The notes under the pieces are model-generated. The model worked only from the letters and a program-made list of their open reading frames with translations, was not told the origin of the DNA and did no database searches. DNA of 64,000 nt. It comes from Clostridia bacterium. Lineage in GTDB: Bacteria > Bacillota > Clostridia > Peptostreptococcales > Anaerovoracaceae. The DNA lies in the NCBI GenBank assembly GCA_902363595.1, contig CABJAP010000007.1, positions 124,001 to 188,000 of the forward strand. The letters are read 5' to 3'. Positions within the stretch are counted from its first letter, which is position 1. The number at the start of each line of letters is the position of its first letter. Made by a program: the position numbers and the translations under genes. Below, piece after piece: positions 42,522-51,360 of this stretch.

Positions 42522-42749
42522 ATGACATTGGACAAACTTGAGCCTGGAAAAAAAGGCTATATCGTCTCTGTTGGAGGCGAAGGCGCGCTCAGAAGACGCC
42601 TGCTCGATCTGGGGCTTACCCCCAAAACGATCGTATTGGTACGAAAAGTCGCTCCGCTGGGCGATCCCATAGAAATATTTTTAAGAGGCTATGAATTGAC
42701 TCTACGCAGGGAAGAAGCCGCACGGATCGAAGTGGCAGAGGTGCAATAA
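42522..42749 (+). CDS. feoA: Ferrous iron transport protein A (SH3-like)
   Basis: 75 residues: LDKLEPGKKGYIVSVGGEGALRRRLLDLGLTPKTIVLVRKVAPLGDPIEIFLRGYELTLRREEAARIEV is a full FeoA domain. It is a small cytoplasmic SH3-fold protein thought to regulate FeoB. AAAGGAA precedes the start. Its stop overlaps the feoB start by one base (TAATG), so the two are coupled. Confidence 0.92.
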   Translation: MTLDKLEPGKKGYIVSVGGEGALRRRLLDLGLTPKTIVLVRKVAPLGDPIEIFLRGYELTLRREEAARIEVAEVQ

Positions 42750-44764
42750 TGGCAATTGACATTGCACTCATCGGAAACCCCGGCTGCGGGCTGACCACCC
42801 TTTTCAACCAAATGACCGGCGGCGCAGTTCACGCAGGTCATTTTTCCACGCCGGAGAACAAAACCAAAGAAGGTCCCGTTAAGGGCCACAAAGATGTAAA
42901 CCTGATTGAGCTTCCGGGTACCTATTCCCTTTCCGCATATTCCATCGATGATGTAGCAACCAGAGAAATTTTGCTTCAGGGAAAGCCGGATGTAATCGTC
43001 AACGTAATCGACGCAGCCAGCTTTGAGCGCAACCTCTACCTGACCCTCCAGCTGATGGAGCTGGAGCTGCCTATGGTACTGGCTCTCAATATGATGGATG
43101 AAATGGAAAATAACAAAATTGATATCGACTTGCAAAGACTTTCACAGCAGTTGACCATTCCGGTCATTCCCATCTCTGCCATCCGTAACCGGGGCACCCA
43201 CGACCTGATTCATTACGCCCTGGAAGCTGCCAAAGAGCATCATGTGCCGCAAAAGATCGACTTTTGCTCCGGGCACGTTCATACCGCGATTCACACCGTC
43301 AGCCATTTGATTGCAGCGGATGCGGAAAAAGCTCAGCTCCCTTTAAGGTTTTGCTGCACCAAGATCGTCGAGGGCGATGCTCCCACGCTGAAAGCACTCC
43401 AGCTGGGAGATCCGGAGCTGGACATCATCGACCACCTCATTGAAGATATGCAGAATCATCTGGGCACAGATCGGGAAGCGGCAATGGCCGATATGCGCTA
43501 CGCATTTATCGAAAAGCTGTGCAAAAAAGTACTGAGCCGGCCGGTGCAGAGCACGAAGGAGCATGCGCGATCCGTCCGCATGGACAGGGTTCTCACCCAT
43601 CGGATTTTCGCCATCCCCATCTTTCTGTGCATCATGCTATTAGTCTTTTATTTTACATTCGGCTCCCTTGGAACCTGGCTCAGTGACTGGCTTTCGGCCG
43701 GGATCGATAAGTGCGTGGGCGTTATCAGCTATGGACTTTTGAGCGCCGGGGTCAATCCGGCGTTTCACTCCCTGGTGATCGATGGAATTTGCGCCGGGGT
43801 GGGCAGCGTCCTGTCCTTCCTGCCCATCATCGCTGTGCTGTTTTTCTTTCTGTCCATTCTGGAGGACAGCGGATACATGCCCCGGGTCGCCTTTGTAATG
43901 GACAAACTGCTGCGCAAGATGGGGCTGTCGGGACGCTCCATCGTACCCATGCTCATCGGGTTCGGCTGTTCTGTACCGGCGATCATGGCTACCAGGTCTT
44001 TGCCCAGCAAGCGGGACCGCAGTCTGACCATGGCTTTGATCCCCTTCATGTCCTGCAGCGCAAAGCTGCCCATTTACGCCATGTTTACAGCCGCTTTCTT
44101 TACCGATCACAAAGCGCTGGTCATGATCGGCTTGTACGTGACAGGGATCATCGTCGCCATCGTCTGCGCTCTGTCTTTTAAAGGAACGATTTTTCAAGGC
44201 GATCCGGTACCGTTCGTGCTGGTGCTTCCGCCTTATCGGATTCCTGCCATGAAAAGCGTGGCCCTGCGCATGTGGGAAAATGTGAAAGGGTTTATCAAGA
44301 AAGCCTTTACCGTCATTTTTATCGCCACCATTGTAATCTGGTTTCTCCAAAGCTTTGACACCGGTTTTAACATGGTGGAAAGCAGCGACACCAGCATTCT
44401 GGCGGACATCGGCAAGGCGGCGGCTCCCATCTTCGCGCCGCTGGGTTTCGGCGACTGGCGCGCGGCCACGGCTTTGATTACCGGAATGTCTGCCAAGGAA
44501 GCGGTCGTCAGTACCCTGGCTGTTCTCACCGGGGCTTCGGAAGGGGCGAACCTCACAGCCATGCTGACGCAGGTATTTACGCCCTTATCCGCCTTCGCCT
44601 TTTTGGTTTTCTGCCTGCTGTACATGCCCTGCGTTGCGACTCTGGCAACCATCCGCAGAGAAATGGGCGGCTGGCGCTATGCGATTGGCGTCGTTTGTTT
44701 CCAGTGCGCTGTGGCCTGGATTGTGTCCTTCATAATCTTTCGCGTGGGAGGTTTGTTCCTATGA
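42749..44764 (+). CDS. feoB: Ferrous iron transporter FeoB with an altered P-loop
   Basis: 671 residues. The N-terminal GTPase domain has the G1 loop as GNPGCGLTTLFN (9-20): the lysine of GxxxxGK(S/T) is Leu15. G3 is ELPGTYSL (Glu for Asp), G4 NMMD and G5 SAIRNRG are normal. The membrane domain has the usual two Gate motifs (VGSVLSFLPIIAVLFFFLSILEDSGYMPRVAF and LLYMPCVATLATIRREMGGWRYA) and GFGCSVPAIMATR. It is the main Fe2+ importer of anaerobes. The P-loop change is encoded by unambiguous codons (GGG CTG ACC). It may be a GTP-binding-impaired or altered paralogue. It overlaps phzF by four bases. Confidence 0.9.
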   Translation: MAIDIALIGNPGCGLTTLFNQMTGGAVHAGHFSTPENKTKEGPVKGHKDVNLIELPGTYSLSAYSIDDVATREILLQGKPDVIVNVIDAASFERNLYLTLQLMELELPMVLALNMMDEMENNKIDIDLQRLSQQLTIPVIPISAIRNRGTHDLIHYALEAAKEHHVPQKIDFCSGHVHTAIHTVSHLIAADAEKAQLPLRFCCTKIVEGDAPTLKALQLGDPELDIIDHLIEDMQNHLGTDREAAMADMRYAFIEKLCKKVLSRPVQSTKEHARSVRMDRVLTHRIFAIPIFLCIMLLVFYFTFGSLGTWLSDWLSAGIDKCVGVISYGLLSAGVNPAFHSLVIDGICAGVGSVLSFLPIIAVLFFFLSILEDSGYMPRVAFVMDKLLRKMGLSGRSIVPMLIGFGCSVPAIMATRSLPSKRDRSLTMALIPFMSCSAKLPIYAMFTAAFFTDHKALVMIGLYVTGIIVAIVCALSFKGTIFQGDPVPFVLVLPPYRIPAMKSVALRMWENVKGFIKKAFTVIFIATIVIWFLQSFDTGFNMVESSDTSILADIGKAAAPIFAPLGFGDWRAATALITGMSAKEAVVSTLAVLTGASEGANLTAMLTQVFTPLSAFAFLVFCLLYMPCVATLATIRREMGGWRYAIGVVCFQCAVAWIVSFIIFRVGGLFL

Positions 44765-45660
44765 AATTTTACATTGTAGATGCTTTTACCGAGGAGCTGT
44801 TCGGCGGCAATCCGGCCGGCGTGGTCATTCTGGAGGAAGGCTGTGAATTCCCCAGCGATTCGATTATGCAAAAAACAGCGGCAGAGCTGCGTTATTCGGA
44901 AACGGCTTTCATTAAGCCGCTGGTCCCGGACCAGTTTCAGCTCCGTTACTTCACTCCTGTCGCAGAGGTGGAATTGTGCGGTCATGCTACCATCGCTTCT
45001 TTTGCTGCGCTGGCAGCTGCCGGGCTGACCGGATTCAATGCGCAGATTTGCACGGCCAGAACTTTGGCCGGCGACTTGCGGATCAAGCTTGATCAAGGGC
45101 TGGTCATGATGGAAATGGGTGCGCCCCAATGCCTGGGAAAGATACAAGCGCCTGGGGAGCTGGAGGAACTTTACTCAACGATGGGGCTTACCTGGCCTGT
45201 ACAGGTCGCTTCGCTGGAAAGCATTGATGAAGTCCTGCTGCCACAAATCATCTCCACTGGGCTTCCCGATATTATACTGCCGGTAAAGGATCGCAGCACT
45301 CTGAACGGCATGCAGCCGAATTTCCCGGCTCTGATCAAGCTGTCGCAAAAGTATCAGGTCACGGGTGTTCACGCTTTTGCTTTGGACGGATGCAGCTCCG
45401 AAGTTACTGCTCATTGCAGAAATTTTGCGCCGCTTTTCGGCATTGATGAAGAAGCTGCAACCGGTACTGCAAGCGGTGCTCTGACCCATTATCTGTACAC
45501 TCACCAACTGATCACGAGAGGCCAGAGCTGCACCTTTATTCAGGGTGAAGCCATAAAGCGACCTTCCAAGATTCGGGCTTGTGTCGATCCGCAGGACGAC
45601 CGCCTGATCCGAGTCGGCGGCCGCGCAAAGATTCTTGCGCAAGGGATGATTCATCTTTAG
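44761..45660 (+). CDS. PhzF-family epimerase/isomerase-like protein
   Basis: 299 residues with the PhzF/YddE fold. VDAFTEELFGGNPAGVV opens domain 1, the general-acid Glu is in LRYSETAFI, and FTPVAEVELCGHAT, then EEAATGTASGALTHYL complete the conserved loops. Family members isomerise small metabolites; the substrate here is unknown. The start at 44761 lies in an ATGA overlap with the feoB stop and has GGGAGG upstream, so it is translated from the feo message. No phenazine genes are near. Confidence 0.85.
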   Translation: MKFYIVDAFTEELFGGNPAGVVILEEGCEFPSDSIMQKTAAELRYSETAFIKPLVPDQFQLRYFTPVAEVELCGHATIASFAALAAAGLTGFNAQICTARTLAGDLRIKLDQGLVMMEMGAPQCLGKIQAPGELEELYSTMGLTWPVQVASLESIDEVLLPQIISTGLPDIILPVKDRSTLNGMQPNFPALIKLSQKYQVTGVHAFALDGCSSEVTAHCRNFAPLFGIDEEAATGTASGALTHYLYTHQLITRGQSCTFIQGEAIKRPSKIRACVDPQDDRLIRVGGRAKILAQGMIHL

Positions 45661-45676
45661 ATGTTAGTGTGCTTGC

Positions 45677-45722
45677 CCGGGGAGTTGAAGCCGAATTGCT
45701 TCCAACTCCCCGGAAATTTTTT
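45677..45722 (+). terminator. Terminator of the feo-phzF operon
   Basis: CCGGGGAGTTG (45677-45687) and CAACTCCCCGG (45703-45713), followed by AAATTTTTT. Confidence 0.9.
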
Positions 45723-45735
45723 ATAAAAACTTTTC

Positions 45736-45990
45736 TTTTTTACGCAAAGTTGTGGACTTGCCGGGCCTGTGATGGAGAAAAAGCCCATCTGGCTGTTAAA
45801 AGCCCATTGTAAGCGGCCGCATCCCTTGAAAACTGCGTAAATTCCCCGTTATTTTGTTCTTTTTTTCGCAACCCGCCCCATTCCCGCGTTTCTGCTTCTT
45901 CCCAACGAAAGCAAACAACTCTCCTCTGTTGAGCGAACAGTTCACTTCCCCATCCCGCAGCCAGCCGGCTGCCTCCCAGCTTACCGATCC
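45736..45990 (+). repeat. Dispersed intergenic element H, copy 1
   Basis: Begins TTTTTACGCAAAGTTGTGG (45736-45754), has TTGAAAACTGCGTAA (45826-45840), whose TGCGTAA complements the first TTACGCA, and later GTTGAGCGAAC (45928-45938). The same blocks in the same order occur at 50760-50992. No gene: long minus-strand frames here are open by composition and have no ribosome site. The 787-bp gap 45661-46447 otherwise contains only the terminator and the hyd1 promoter. Confidence 0.7.
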
Positions 45991-46299
45991 TCTGCCGGCG
46001 GCCAATCCCGCCAATCGTCGCCGAGGCCTCCTTCTGGGCCTTCATTGCGATGTTTTTTAATCGTCAGAAACGAAAAAAAGTTCCATCAGCGATAATTTCA
46101 CCTTGGTTTTATGCGGATTGGCGGCGAAAAAGGCTCTAAATTACCCCCAAACAGCACCAGAAAAGCACGATCACGATAATCAACCCTGTTTTGCATCTCC
46201 CCGCCAATTCCGCGCCAGTCAAGCCAACTCGCGGCGCCGCCCATTTGACCCCACAGCTCGACAAATCCCCCCAAATTTTGTATACAGTATCTTCTTTTA

Positions 46300-46329
46300 T
46301 TGACAGAAACGTATCAAATATGATAAAAT
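46300..46329 (+). promoter_or_regulatory. Promoter of hydrogenase operon 1
   Basis: TTGACA (46300-46305), an 18-nt spacer and TAAAAT (46324-46329) with an extended TG two bases before it. The 118-nt leader carries repeated TTTATG words (46405-46431) of unknown meaning. Confidence 0.7.
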
Positions 46330-46447
46330 TTCTTAATGTCAATACATTTTATGCATATTTTAGACGAGAGACAAAATGAAATATGCGCACTCACCTCGGT
46401 TTTATGTTTTATTTATGCTTTATTTATGTTGAAAGGAGTACTTTATC

Positions 46448-46942
46448 ATGACCACAAATTGCGCCGGCTGTGCCGAAGCAAAAGAAAAGGCTGCTGAGCT
46501 CAAAAAGATCATTGCCAAGTACAAGGACACCCGCGGGGCGCTGATCCCTGTTCTTCACGAGGCTCAGGAAGTTTACGGCTACCTGCCTCTGGAGGTGCAG
46601 AGAGAAATTTCGCTGGGACTTGACATACCTCTGGCAGAGGTCTACGGAGTCGTCAGCTTTTACACCCAGTTTTCCATCAATCCCAAAGGAAAATACAGGA
46701 TCAACGTTTGCATGGGCACAGCTTGCTATGTAAAAGGAGCCAATGAAATTCTGGACAAATTCAAAACAAGGCTTTCCATAGACGTCGGAGACTGTACCGA
46801 CGATCAGAAGTTTTCTCTGGATGCATGCCGCTGCATCGGTGCATGCGGTCTGGCACCCGTTGTCACAATCAACGATGAAGTCTACGGCAAACTCACGGCC
46901 GACGATGTAGACGATATTCTTGACAAATACGAAGATAAATAA
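46448..46942 (+). CDS. hydC: [2Fe-2S] thioredoxin-like hydrogenase subunit HydC (NuoE-like), copy 1
   Basis: 164 residues of the NuoE family: a helical N-domain (LKKIIAKYKDTRGALIPVLHEAQEVYGYLPLEVQ) and a thioredoxin-like C-domain holding Cys of CMGTACYVKGANEI and CRCIGACG, the four ligands of the N1a-type [2Fe-2S] cluster. An extra CAGC at the very N-terminus is shared by both copies. It passes electrons between HydB and HydA in the multimeric [FeFe]-hydrogenase. GGAG precedes the start. First gene of operon 1 (hydCBA). Confidence 0.9.
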   Translation: MTTNCAGCAEAKEKAAELKKIIAKYKDTRGALIPVLHEAQEVYGYLPLEVQREISLGLDIPLAEVYGVVSFYTQFSINPKGKYRINVCMGTACYVKGANEILDKFKTRLSIDVGDCTDDQKFSLDACRCIGACGLAPVVTINDEVYGKLTADDVDDILDKYEDK

Positions 46943-46966
46943 CGGATTGCAAAAGGAGAAACGATC

Positions 46967-48853
46967 ATGATTAGAAACATTGAAGAACTGAATGCTTTGA
47001 AAGACCGTGCCCTGGGCCAGCTCACTGTACGCCTGGACCGCACGGAAAACCCGTCTCCTGAAGGCGGAAAAATACATATTCTGGTCTGCGGCGTTGCCGG
47101 ATGCGCATCTTCCGGTTCTCTCAAGGTAGCCGCGGCCATCGAAGATGAGATCAAAAAAAATAATCTGGGCGCTGACGTAAAGGTCATCAAGACCGGCTGC
47201 TTCGGTCTCTGCGCCGAAGGTCCAATTATGATGATCTGCCCGGAGCACGTCATGTACACAAAAGTTACACCGGAAGATGTATCGGAAATCTTCGAAAGCC
47301 ACATTAAAGGCGGCAAAATTGTAGCCAGACTGCTGGCCGGCGAAAAGGAATACGAAGAGATCGAAGACCGTCTTCCACAGATTCCCTTCTTTGCCATGCA
47401 GAAGCGTATCGCACTCAATAATTGCGGAATCATCGACCCGGAAAAAATTGAAGAATACATCGCCCTGGACGGCTATCAAGCCCTTGCCAAGGTGTTAAAC
47501 GAATATGAGCCGGACGAGGTTATCGACGAAATCAAAAAGTCCGGTCTGCGGGGCCGGGGCGGCGGCGGTTTTCCCACGGGACGCAAATGGGAATCCTCCG
47601 CAGTCGTTCATGACCATGAAAAATATGTCATCTGCAACGCTGATGAAGGTGATCCCGGCGCATTTATGGACCGTTCCATCCTGGAAGGTGATCCCCACTC
47701 TGTCATCGAAGCCATGATTATCAACGGCTATGCGGTGGGCGCTCACCAGGGCTACATCTACGTCCGCGCCGAATATCCAGTTGCCGTAAAACGCTTGGGC
47801 GTTGCCATCAAGCAGGCGGAAGAATATGGATTTTTAGGCAACAACATCCTGGGAAAAGGATTTAACTTTAATCTAGAAGTCCGGCTGGGTGCCGGCGCAT
47901 TCGTATGCGGCGAAGGAAGTGCGCTCATGACCTCCATCGAGGGCAAGCGCGGCGAGCCTCGTCCAAAACCGCCCAGATCAGCAGAAAAGGGCTTGTGGAA
48001 AAAGCCAACCGTTCTCAATAACGTGGAAACGTATGCCAATATCCCCCAGATCATCCGCAAAGGCGCGGACTGGTTTACCGGTATCGGAACGGAAAAATCC
48101 AAAGGCACCAAGGTCTTTGCCCTCGGCGGCAAAATCAATAATATTGGTCTGGTCGAAGTTCCCATGGGAACCACACTTCGTCAGATCGTTTACGATATCG
48201 GCGGCGGGATTCCCGACGGCGGTACCTTCAAAGCCGCACAGACAGGCGGGCCTTCCGGCGGCTGTCTGCCGGCAGAGCACTTGGATGTTCCCATCGATTA
48301 CGATTCCCTCACCAAGCTGGGATCGATGATGGGATCCGGCGGTTTGATCGTTATGGACGAACACACCTGCATGGTAGACCTGGCCAGGTTCTTCCTCGAC
48401 TTTACGGTGGATGAATCCTGCGGCAAATGTCCGCCATGCCGGATCGGAACAAAACGTATGCACGAGATTCTTGTGCGTATCACGGAAGGAAAAGGGACCC
48501 TGGAAGATCTGGATAAGCTGGAGGTTCTGGCCAGAAACATTAAAGCATCCGCTCTGTGCGGACTGGGCCAGAGCGCTCCCAATCCAGTGCTTTCCACATT
48601 AAAATATTTCAGAGATGAATATGTGGCTCACGTTGTAGATAAGAAGTGTCCGGCCGGCGTCTGCGTATCCATGATCAAATACAAAATCGATACCGACGTA
48701 TGTAAGCGCTGCGGCATCTGTAAGAAAGGATGCCCGGCCGAGTGTATTTCAGGGGACAAGAACACGCCGTTTGCTATTGATCAGGATAAATGCGTCAAGT
48801 GCGGTGTCTGTATGGAAAAATGCCCGTTCAAGGCAATACTTAAGAACGCGTAA
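46967..48853 (+). CDS. hydB: NAD(P)-binding FMN hydrogenase subunit HydB (NuoF-like), copy 1
   Basis: 628 residues: an N-terminal thioredoxin-like [2Fe-2S] domain (CGVAGCASSG...CFGLCAEGP), the NuoF core with FMN loop GLRGRGGGGFPTGRKW (about 192-208) and NADEGDPGAF, the [4Fe-4S] motif SCGKCPPCRIG, and a C-terminal 2x[4Fe-4S] ferredoxin. The core motif that reads GEETAL in most NuoF proteins is GEGSAL here (E316, G317), and Arg206 replaces Thr/Leu in PTGxKW. The Glu lost is equivalent to E. coli NuoF Glu183, which excludes NADPH. So this copy may use NADPH (inference). GGAG precedes the start. Confidence 0.9.
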   Translation: MIRNIEELNALKDRALGQLTVRLDRTENPSPEGGKIHILVCGVAGCASSGSLKVAAAIEDEIKKNNLGADVKVIKTGCFGLCAEGPIMMICPEHVMYTKVTPEDVSEIFESHIKGGKIVARLLAGEKEYEEIEDRLPQIPFFAMQKRIALNNCGIIDPEKIEEYIALDGYQALAKVLNEYEPDEVIDEIKKSGLRGRGGGGFPTGRKWESSAVVHDHEKYVICNADEGDPGAFMDRSILEGDPHSVIEAMIINGYAVGAHQGYIYVRAEYPVAVKRLGVAIKQAEEYGFLGNNILGKGFNFNLEVRLGAGAFVCGEGSALMTSIEGKRGEPRPKPPRSAEKGLWKKPTVLNNVETYANIPQIIRKGADWFTGIGTEKSKGTKVFALGGKINNIGLVEVPMGTTLRQIVYDIGGGIPDGGTFKAAQTGGPSGGCLPAEHLDVPIDYDSLTKLGSMMGSGGLIVMDEHTCMVDLARFFLDFTVDESCGKCPPCRIGTKRMHEILVRITEGKGTLEDLDKLEVLARNIKASALCGLGQSAPNPVLSTLKYFRDEYVAHVVDKKCPAGVCVSMIKYKIDTDVCKRCGICKKGCPAECISGDKNTPFAIDQDKCVKCGVCMEKCPFKAILKNA

Positions 48854-48864
48854 AGGAGGAGCAA

Positions 48865-50607
48865 ATGAACAAAGTTCATATTACAATAGACGGAATCCGG
48901 CTGTATGTGCCGGAGAACTATACGATCCTGCAGGCCGCAAAGGAAGTAAACATAACCATCCCTACCCTGTGCTTTCTGAAGGATATTAATGAAATCGGCT
49001 GCTGCCGCATGTGCGTTGTGGAAGTCAAAGGGTCCAAAGCCCTGCAGGCCGCCTGCGTGCACCCGGTCAGAGAAGGCATGGAAGTTTTTACCCATACGCC
49101 CAAGGTCATGGAAGCGAGAAAGGTCAACCTGGAGCTGATCCTTTCCAACCACGACGCCATGTGCCAGACCTGCACCAGAAGCTGGATGGACTGTGAACTG
49201 CAGACCCTGGCCAACAAACTTTCGGTGGAAAACGTCCGCTTTGAGGGCGACCGCAAGCGTCTGCCTCTGGACATCGGTGTTTCCATCGTCCGCGACCCTA
49301 ATAAATGTATCCTCTGCAGAAGATGCATCGGCGCCTGCAAGAATATCCAGACCGTAGGCGTAATCGACACCATGAACCGCGGTTTTGATACGGTAATCGG
49401 TTCGCCTTTCGGCATGAAACTGGAAGATACGCCATGCACCAACTGCGGCCAGTGCATCAACGTCTGTCCGGTGGCCGCCCTCCACGAAAAGGGAGATACG
49501 GACCGGGTATGGGAAGCGCTCAACGATCCCAAGAAACACGTTGTTGTGCAGACAGCACCCGCCGTTCGGGTTGCTCTGGGCGAAGAGTTCAACATGAACA
49601 TTGGCGAGTCGGTCACCGGAAAAATGGTCACTGCTCTGCGCATGCTGGGCTTTGATAAAGTCTTTGATACTGATACGGCTGCCGATCTGACCATCATGGA
49701 GGAAGGGGCCGAACTGATCGACCGCATCCGCGGAGGCGGCAAGCTGCCGCTGATCACCTCCTGCTCGCCGGGCTGGATTAAGTTCTGCGAACACAACTTC
49801 CCGGATATGCTGGGCAATGTGTCCAGCTGCAAATCGCCTCATCAAATGTTCGGGGCGGTTCTCAAAAGTTATTACGCAGAAAAAGAAGGCATTAACCCGG
49901 ATGACATTTTCGTTGTTTCCGTTATGCCCTGCACAGCGAAAAAGTTCGAAGCTGCCAGACCGGAAATGCAGGTTGACGGACGCGCGGATGTCGATGTGGT
50001 GCTGACCACCAGGGAGCTGGGCAAAATGATTTACGACGTAGGTATCGACTTCCCGGATCTGGGAGACAGCGACTTTGACAATCCGTTTGGAGAAGCCACC
50101 GGAGCCGGCGTTATCTTCGGAACCACCGGCGGCGTTATGGAAGCTGCCCTGAGAACAGTTTCCGATCTGCTCACAGGAACTTCTGCCGACAACATTGAGT
50201 ACGAAGAAGTCCGCGGTCTGGAAGGCATCAAGATTGCCAAGGTTCAGATCGCTGATCTGGAAGTCCGTGCTGCTGTGGCCCACGGTCTGGGCAATGCCAG
50301 AAAACTGATGGAAGCTATCCGCAGCGGAGAAACCTTCCATTTTATCGAAATCATGGCTTGTCCCGGCGGCTGCATCAACGGCGGCGGCCAGCCTCTGCAG
50401 CTGTCGGATGTGCGCAACTGGGTGGACATTAAGGCGGAACGTGCAAAATCCTTGTACCAGGAGGACCGCAAGATGTTTATCCGTAAATCCCACAACAACC
50501 CGGCTGTCAAAAAACTATATAAGGAATACCTGGGCATGGCTGGCGGAAAGCAATCCCACAGACTGCTCCACACTCACTACACCCCGAGAAAGAATTACGA
50601 GGACTAA
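48865..50607 (+). CDS. hydA: [FeFe]-hydrogenase catalytic subunit HydA, copy 1
   Basis: 580 residues: an N-terminal [2Fe-2S] domain (CFLKDINEIGCCRMC), the His/Cys-ligated cluster (HDAMCQTCTRSWMDC), two [4Fe-4S] clusters (CILCRRCIGAC, CTNCGQCINVC) and the H-cluster loops L1 TSCSPGW (near 297), L2 MPCTAKK (near 354) and L3 MACPGGCINGGGQP (near 497). All cluster Cys are intact, so it should bind the H-cluster if HydEFG maturases exist elsewhere. With HydB and HydC it forms the trimeric enzyme that, in relatives, bifurcates electrons between NAD(P)H, ferredoxin and H2. GGAGG precedes the start. A terminator follows at 50659-50688. Confidence 0.95.
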   Translation: MNKVHITIDGIRLYVPENYTILQAAKEVNITIPTLCFLKDINEIGCCRMCVVEVKGSKALQAACVHPVREGMEVFTHTPKVMEARKVNLELILSNHDAMCQTCTRSWMDCELQTLANKLSVENVRFEGDRKRLPLDIGVSIVRDPNKCILCRRCIGACKNIQTVGVIDTMNRGFDTVIGSPFGMKLEDTPCTNCGQCINVCPVAALHEKGDTDRVWEALNDPKKHVVVQTAPAVRVALGEEFNMNIGESVTGKMVTALRMLGFDKVFDTDTAADLTIMEEGAELIDRIRGGGKLPLITSCSPGWIKFCEHNFPDMLGNVSSCKSPHQMFGAVLKSYYAEKEGINPDDIFVVSVMPCTAKKFEAARPEMQVDGRADVDVVLTTRELGKMIYDVGIDFPDLGDSDFDNPFGEATGAGVIFGTTGGVMEAALRTVSDLLTGTSADNIEYEEVRGLEGIKIAKVQIADLEVRAAVAHGLGNARKLMEAIRSGETFHFIEIMACPGGCINGGGQPLQLSDVRNWVDIKAERAKSLYQEDRKMFIRKSHNNPAVKKLYKEYLGMAGGKQSHRLLHTHYTPRKNYED

Positions 50608-50658
50608 GCCAATTCGCCTCGCAAATCATACAATATGGCGCCTCTGGCGCAACCCTTC

Positions 50659-50688
50659 AAGAGACCGGATTGTGTCCGGTCTCTTTTC
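50659..50688 (+). terminator. Terminator of hydrogenase operon 1
   Basis: AAGAGACCGGA (50659-50669) and TCCGGTCTCTT (50675-50685) followed by TTCC. Confidence 0.8.
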
Positions 50689-50759
50689 CTGTTTGATTCT
50701 GGCCGGAGCAGCGGGGCCCCGGAGGTCGATGCCCGGAAAACTTGTTTAAAATTTTTTAT

Positions 50760-51050
50760 TTTTTACGAGAAGTTATGGGCTCGCTGGACCTGGTCTCAGC
50801 AAAAATCAGAGATTCCCGCTTCAAGTCGAATCCCAGACGGCTCAATCGTTGAAAACCGCGTAAATTTTAGATTTATTTTTCAGTTTTTACCCAAAGAGCC
50901 CCATTTCCTCAAAACTGGCAGCGGCCATCCAGACATTAGCGGAGCACCGATCAGGCGCCGCGCAGGCGAAAATCCGCCTCAGTTGAGCGAACCCTTCGCT
51001 TTTCCAGGCAGCTTCCTCCCATCAGGCTCCAGCCTGCCCGCCTTCCCTGG
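50760..51050 (+). repeat. Dispersed intergenic element H, copy 2
   Basis: TTTTTACGAGAAGTTATGG (50760-50778), GTTGAAAACCGCGTAAATT (50848-50866) and GTTGAGCGAAC (50982-50992) correspond to the blocks of copy 1 at 45736-45990. Both copies lie just after a terminator and 300-500 bp before a hydCBA operon. No gene in the 753-bp gap. Confidence 0.7.
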
Positions 51051-51218
51051 GTTTCCCCTCAAAAAAAAACATTGTTAACAAATCAGAAAAGTCCCCATCC
51101 CCGCTCCCCCTTTCACGCCCCTGCCCAAACCCAATTTCGCAAACTAGTTATTTTTTATCCTATGGAATTAGTTACAAGCGTTGATTTTTGACAACTCTAA
51201 TGTACAATCTTGCTGTTT

Positions 51219-51308
51219 TTAATTTCGTACAACGATTAGCATTGACTTGCCGCCGAATGGCATGTTATGGTTTTAACGAGAAGTTATAAATATATTCAGA
51301 ATATATTT
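51219..51308 (+). promoter_or_regulatory. Promoter and palindrome region of hydrogenase operon 2
   Basis: Two promoter candidates: TTGATT, 16 nt, TACAAT (near 51182-51209, just upstream of the interval) and TTGACT, 17 nt, TTATGG (51242-51270). AAATATATTC and GAATATATTT (51288-51308) form a perfect palindrome around one base in the leader. I do not recognise it as a Rex or Fur site. Confidence 0.4.
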
Positions 51309-51360
51309 ATTAATTTACGCAACACTCACCTGTTTTATTGATGAATGAAAGGAGTTTCCG

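Noticed and set aside
43640..44350. Long antisense frames over feoB, atpA, hyd genes and others
   Set aside because: Shadow frames caused by codon bias; no ribosome sites and clear gene families on the opposite strand.
45740..46045. 101-aa minus-strand frame in element H copy 1
   Set aside because: The same region of copy 2 has a stop in this frame; only the DNA element is shared, not an intact protein.
51288..51308. Palindrome AAATATATTC/GAATATATTT as a Rex or Fur site
   Set aside because: Does not match the known TTGTGA-type Rex or Fur consensus; A/T-rich chance palindrome cannot be excluded.
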